A DNA stretch of 64,000 nucleotides. Source: Christensenellaceae bacterium Phil7. GTDB taxonomy: Bacteria > Bacillota > Clostridia > Christensenellales > CAG-138. The notes below the pieces were generated by a model. The model made no database searches and was not told where the DNA came from. It saw nothing but the letters and a program-made list of their open reading frames with translations. The translations under genes were made by a program, and so were the position numbers. Of this stretch, positions 62,420 to 64,000 are shown piece by piece. The stretch is from assembly GCA_001940845.1 (NCBI GenBank), contig MSGV01000010.1:148123-212122 (forward strand), in the 5' to 3' direction. Every line of letters begins with the position of its first letter. The stretch's first letter is position 1.

Positions 62420-62622
62420 CGGAATCTTTCTCCTTTCATCGGAACTATCATCATTTTATCGTAATTATTATTTTACTATCGGAACTATTATTTTGATAAC
62501 GGAATATTCCTGCTATTATCGAAATAAAGCTTCTTCAATCGGAATCTTTCTTCTGTTATCAGAATTTTCCTGCCCTTACCGAAATAAAGCTTCTTTAAAC
62601 AGAACTGCTCTAAGGCGGAAAC

Positions 62623-62653
62623 CAAAAAGATCCGCCGCAAAAATGCGGCGGAC
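62623..62653 (-). terminator. Terminator of the DUF308 gene
   Basis: On the minus strand TCCGCCGC and GCGGCGGA pair around ATTTTT, followed by TCTTTTTGG. It separates the DUF308 gene from the repeat array. Confidence 0.85.
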
Positions 62654-62729
62654 CATACATCATCAATATGCATCGATCAATCAGCTATCCTCTAAGCGAG
62701 CTTTCGCCTTACACCACTGAGAGCCGATA

Positions 62730-63278
62730 TCAGACATCTATTATTCCATCGCCATCAATGCTCGAGGCGGCGATGAGCCCGGAGAAGCCATCTATGATAA
62801 GGCTTATGCCGAGCACGGTCATTATGGCCCTTGCGCCCTTTCCACAGTTGGCGATCAGCACGATGCCGACGATGACACTCAGCATTGCGAAGAGCAGCAC
62901 CAAAAACCAATGCCCAACGCCAAGCCTCTTTGCGGCAAGGGCGGTCTGTATCTTGGAAAGACCATCCACGAGCACTGCTATGCCTATTGCGATGCTCAGC
63001 AGCTTCATAAGGCCCTGCGGACCGGTAACGAGGATGATGCCCAGCACTATGAGCACGACGCCCAGAATCAGATCCCATTGGAATACGAATCGGAATGCGA
63101 ACCGGGAATAGTAGCTCAAGAGCCTTGAGATTCCAAGGAGCATCAGCGTTATTCCAACGATCACGCCGACGATATTCGCCGACATACCCGGCCAGATCAC
63201 GAGTATCAGGCCGATCACGCAGAGCAGGATCGAGCTCAATACCGCATTCGATCTTGCCTTCTTTATCATATCAGACAT
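62730..63278 (-). CDS. DUF308/HdeD-family membrane protein
   Basis: The product is 182 residues, beginning MSDMIKKARSNAVLSSILLC behind GGAGG. It has six predicted membrane helices in three hairpin pairs (including GLILVIWPGMSANIVGVIVG, LILGVVLIVLGIILVTGP and LLFAMLSVIVGIVLIANCGK), the internally repeated layout of DUF308. In enterobacteria HdeD is linked to acid resistance; the role in Firmicutes is unknown. A terminator follows it. Confidence 0.88.
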   Translation of the reverse strand: MSDMIKKARSNAVLSSILLCVIGLILVIWPGMSANIVGVIVGITLMLLGISRLLSYYSRFAFRFVFQWDLILGVVLIVLGIILVTGPQGLMKLLSIAIGIAVLVDGLSKIQTALAAKRLGVGHWFLVLLFAMLSVIVGIVLIANCGKGARAIMTVLGISLIIDGFSGLIAASSIDGDGIIDV

Positions 63279-63393
63279 TTTTCTACCTCCATGCAAATCA
63301 TGTTTATCTGTATTCTTCGATCTCAGTTTACCACAAGCTCGGCAGAATGTACATATACATTTTTCATGCCATGCCGGAATGCATGGAGGATTA

Positions 63394-63579
63394 TCAGGTC
63401 CATTCAGCTGCCGTCAGAAAATTCCGGATATTTCGATGCTTAATTCCGTTTCTGCCTCATATTCAGCTCATCCATTGAAACGACATACTTCGGATAGTTA
63501 TCCGGCACATTATCACCTTTACGAGTTCACTCCCGATGAAAGGACGTATTCGCTCCATATACAGCTCACGTTTAATCAT
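63394..63579 (-). pseudogene. DUF4143-type AAA ATPase remnant with large internal deletion
   Basis: The start MIKRELYMERIRPFIGSELV, behind GGGGGG, is the classic N-terminus of DUF4143 ATPases, just before the P-loop. Then the sequence jumps, in another frame, to DNVPDNYPKYVVSMDELNM and, after one more shift, GIKHRNIRNFLTAAEWT, which matches the C-terminal end of the same family. About a thousand bases in between (P-loop, AAA core, DUF4143) are missing. It is a clear internal-deletion pseudogene. Confidence 0.78.
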
Positions 63580-63730
63580 AAAGATATATCCCCCCTTCTC
63601 TGCAAGGACGGCATGGCACATCCATAATCGAAGATCAATGGGCAAATTGCAATTTTATCGATTATCAACGATAAAATCATAAATTCAACGAATTTCGTCA
63701 ATTATGTCCTAAGCAATACCGGAACAGAGA

Positions 63731-63763
63731 AAAGAACGCACGACCGCACCTAGGCGATCGTGC
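63731..63763 (-). terminator. Terminator of the RCC1-repeat gene
   Basis: On the minus strand GCACGATCGC and GCGGTCGTGC (one mismatch) form a stem, followed by GTTCTTTTC. Confidence 0.7.
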
Positions 63764-63799
63764 ATCATCATGCAGCTGATCTATGAGCGAAGGCTGCGA

Positions 63800-64000
63800 T
63801 CAGTCGTCTGCAAAGCAGTTCATAATGAAAACCGGGGAATGCCTATCGGTAGTCGTGCCATCGCCAAGCTCACCGTATTCATTATCTCCCCATGCCCAGA
63901 GCGAACCATCGGTCTTGATCGCATAGCTAGAATCCCACTCCATCACAAACTCCTTCACATCATCCATTATATGCACCGGGGAATGCCTATCTGCGGTCGT
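63800..64000 (-). CDS. RCC1-repeat protein, C-terminal end (runs off the right edge)
   Basis: The last 66 residues include [34 protein letters not shown] and the end NCFADD. This is the RCC1/alpha-tubulin-suppressor propeller repeat; the partial repeat [19 protein letters not shown] precedes it. Such repeats in Clostridia usually belong to large secreted proteins. The rest lies outside the window, so neither a signal peptide nor a dockerin can be judged. No dockerin follows the last repeat. Confidence 0.85.
   Translation of the reverse strand, partial: TTADRHSPVHIMDDVKEFVMEWDSSYAIKTDGSLWAWGDNEYGELGDGTTTDRHSPVFIMNCFADD

Larger units (their letters stand above)
59958..62605. repeat. 2.6-kb array of degenerate 20-bp-phased repeats
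   Basis: The whole stretch is made of AT-rich monomers, most exactly 20 bp, beginning NCGGAA or TCGAAA. Examples: TCGGAATCTTTCTCCTTTCA, TCGGAACTATTATTTTTCTG, CCGGAACAATTATTTTGATA, TCGAAATAAAGCTTCTTTAA. About 120 monomers fit, with some shorter spacers. Larger blocks recur nearly identical, for example about 210 bp at 60496 and 61722. Open frames are short and spurious, as 20 is not a multiple of three and stops are frequent. It is not a CRISPR array: there are no constant repeats with unique spacers. Confidence 0.92.

Noticed and set aside
59958..62605. CRISPR array or coding repeats
   Set aside because: There are no constant repeats with unique spacers, no cas genes, and the 20-bp period breaks any long reading frame; open frames of 60-105 codons are by-products of the repeat.
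1..64000. tRNA or rRNA genes
   Set aside because: I saw no cloverleaf with a CCA-type end or conserved rRNA sequence while reading, though a tRNA scan was not possible.

Overview
The window reads as a chromosomal segment of an anaerobic, Gram-positive-type bacterium of the Clostridia. The evidence is an hrcA-grpE-dnaK-dnaJ operon behind a perfect CIRCE element, a mutS2/peptidase U32/zapA block, a complete lysine-fermentation operon, an anaerobic NrdG-type radical-SAM activase, a 4Fe-4S aldo/keto reductase and many secreted dockerin proteins. A gut or rumen host is plausible, but that is inference. Nearly all genes lie on the minus strand.

Layout. 1-1.5 kb: N-terminal part of a GH13 glycosidase, then ychF. 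1.7-8.2 kb: two secreted dockerin proteins (a Big2/PPC protein and a 1625-residue subtilisin) separated by an IS1182-type transposase fragment. 8.6-11.4 kb: an isolated phage-tail-like pair including a calcineurin-like phosphoesterase. 11.6-21 kb: three successive modules, each a minus-strand leucine-rich-repeat (LRR) dockerin protein divergent from a plus-strand ArsR-like regulator. 21.2-22.2 kb: an XRE regulator and a small protein sharing its C-terminal domain. 22.4-26.4 kb: larC-larB-larE (nickel-pincer cofactor) behind an aldo/keto reductase. 26.6-33.9 kb: kal-kce-kdd-kamA-kamD-kamE, led by a lysine-riboswitch-like leader with a terminator, then a double GNAT gene. 34-35.7 kb: YhaM-type exonuclease and a lipoprotein. 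36-40.4 kb: two more LRR-dockerin genes, one followed by a detached cell-wall sorting signal. 40.6-44.3 kb: two-component system plus HtrA. 44.4-49.9 kb: DUF523, mutS2, U32, zapA. 50.2-51.5 kb: a DUF1016 nuclease gene between identical 48-bp palindromic repeats. 51.5-57.5 kb: nucleosidase and the heat-shock operon. 57.6-58.8 kb: a replication-type HTH gene split by a frameshift in a 22-bp repeat tract. 59.2-62.6 kb: nrdG-like gene followed by a 2.6-kb array of 20-bp-phased repeats. 62.7-64 kb: DUF308 protein, a DUF4143 ATPase remnant and the end of an RCC1-repeat protein.

How it fits together. Lysine is converted by KamA, KamDE, Kdd, Kce and Kal to acetoacetate and crotonyl-CoA. The leader is arranged so that lysine binding should prevent termination, which makes sense for catabolism. 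The seven dockerin proteins imply a cohesin-bearing scaffold encoded elsewhere. Shared dockerin and 3'-flank sequences show that they spread by duplication. Three LRR proteins each have a dedicated regulator with symmetric divergent promoters, which is the best candidate here for an undescribed system.
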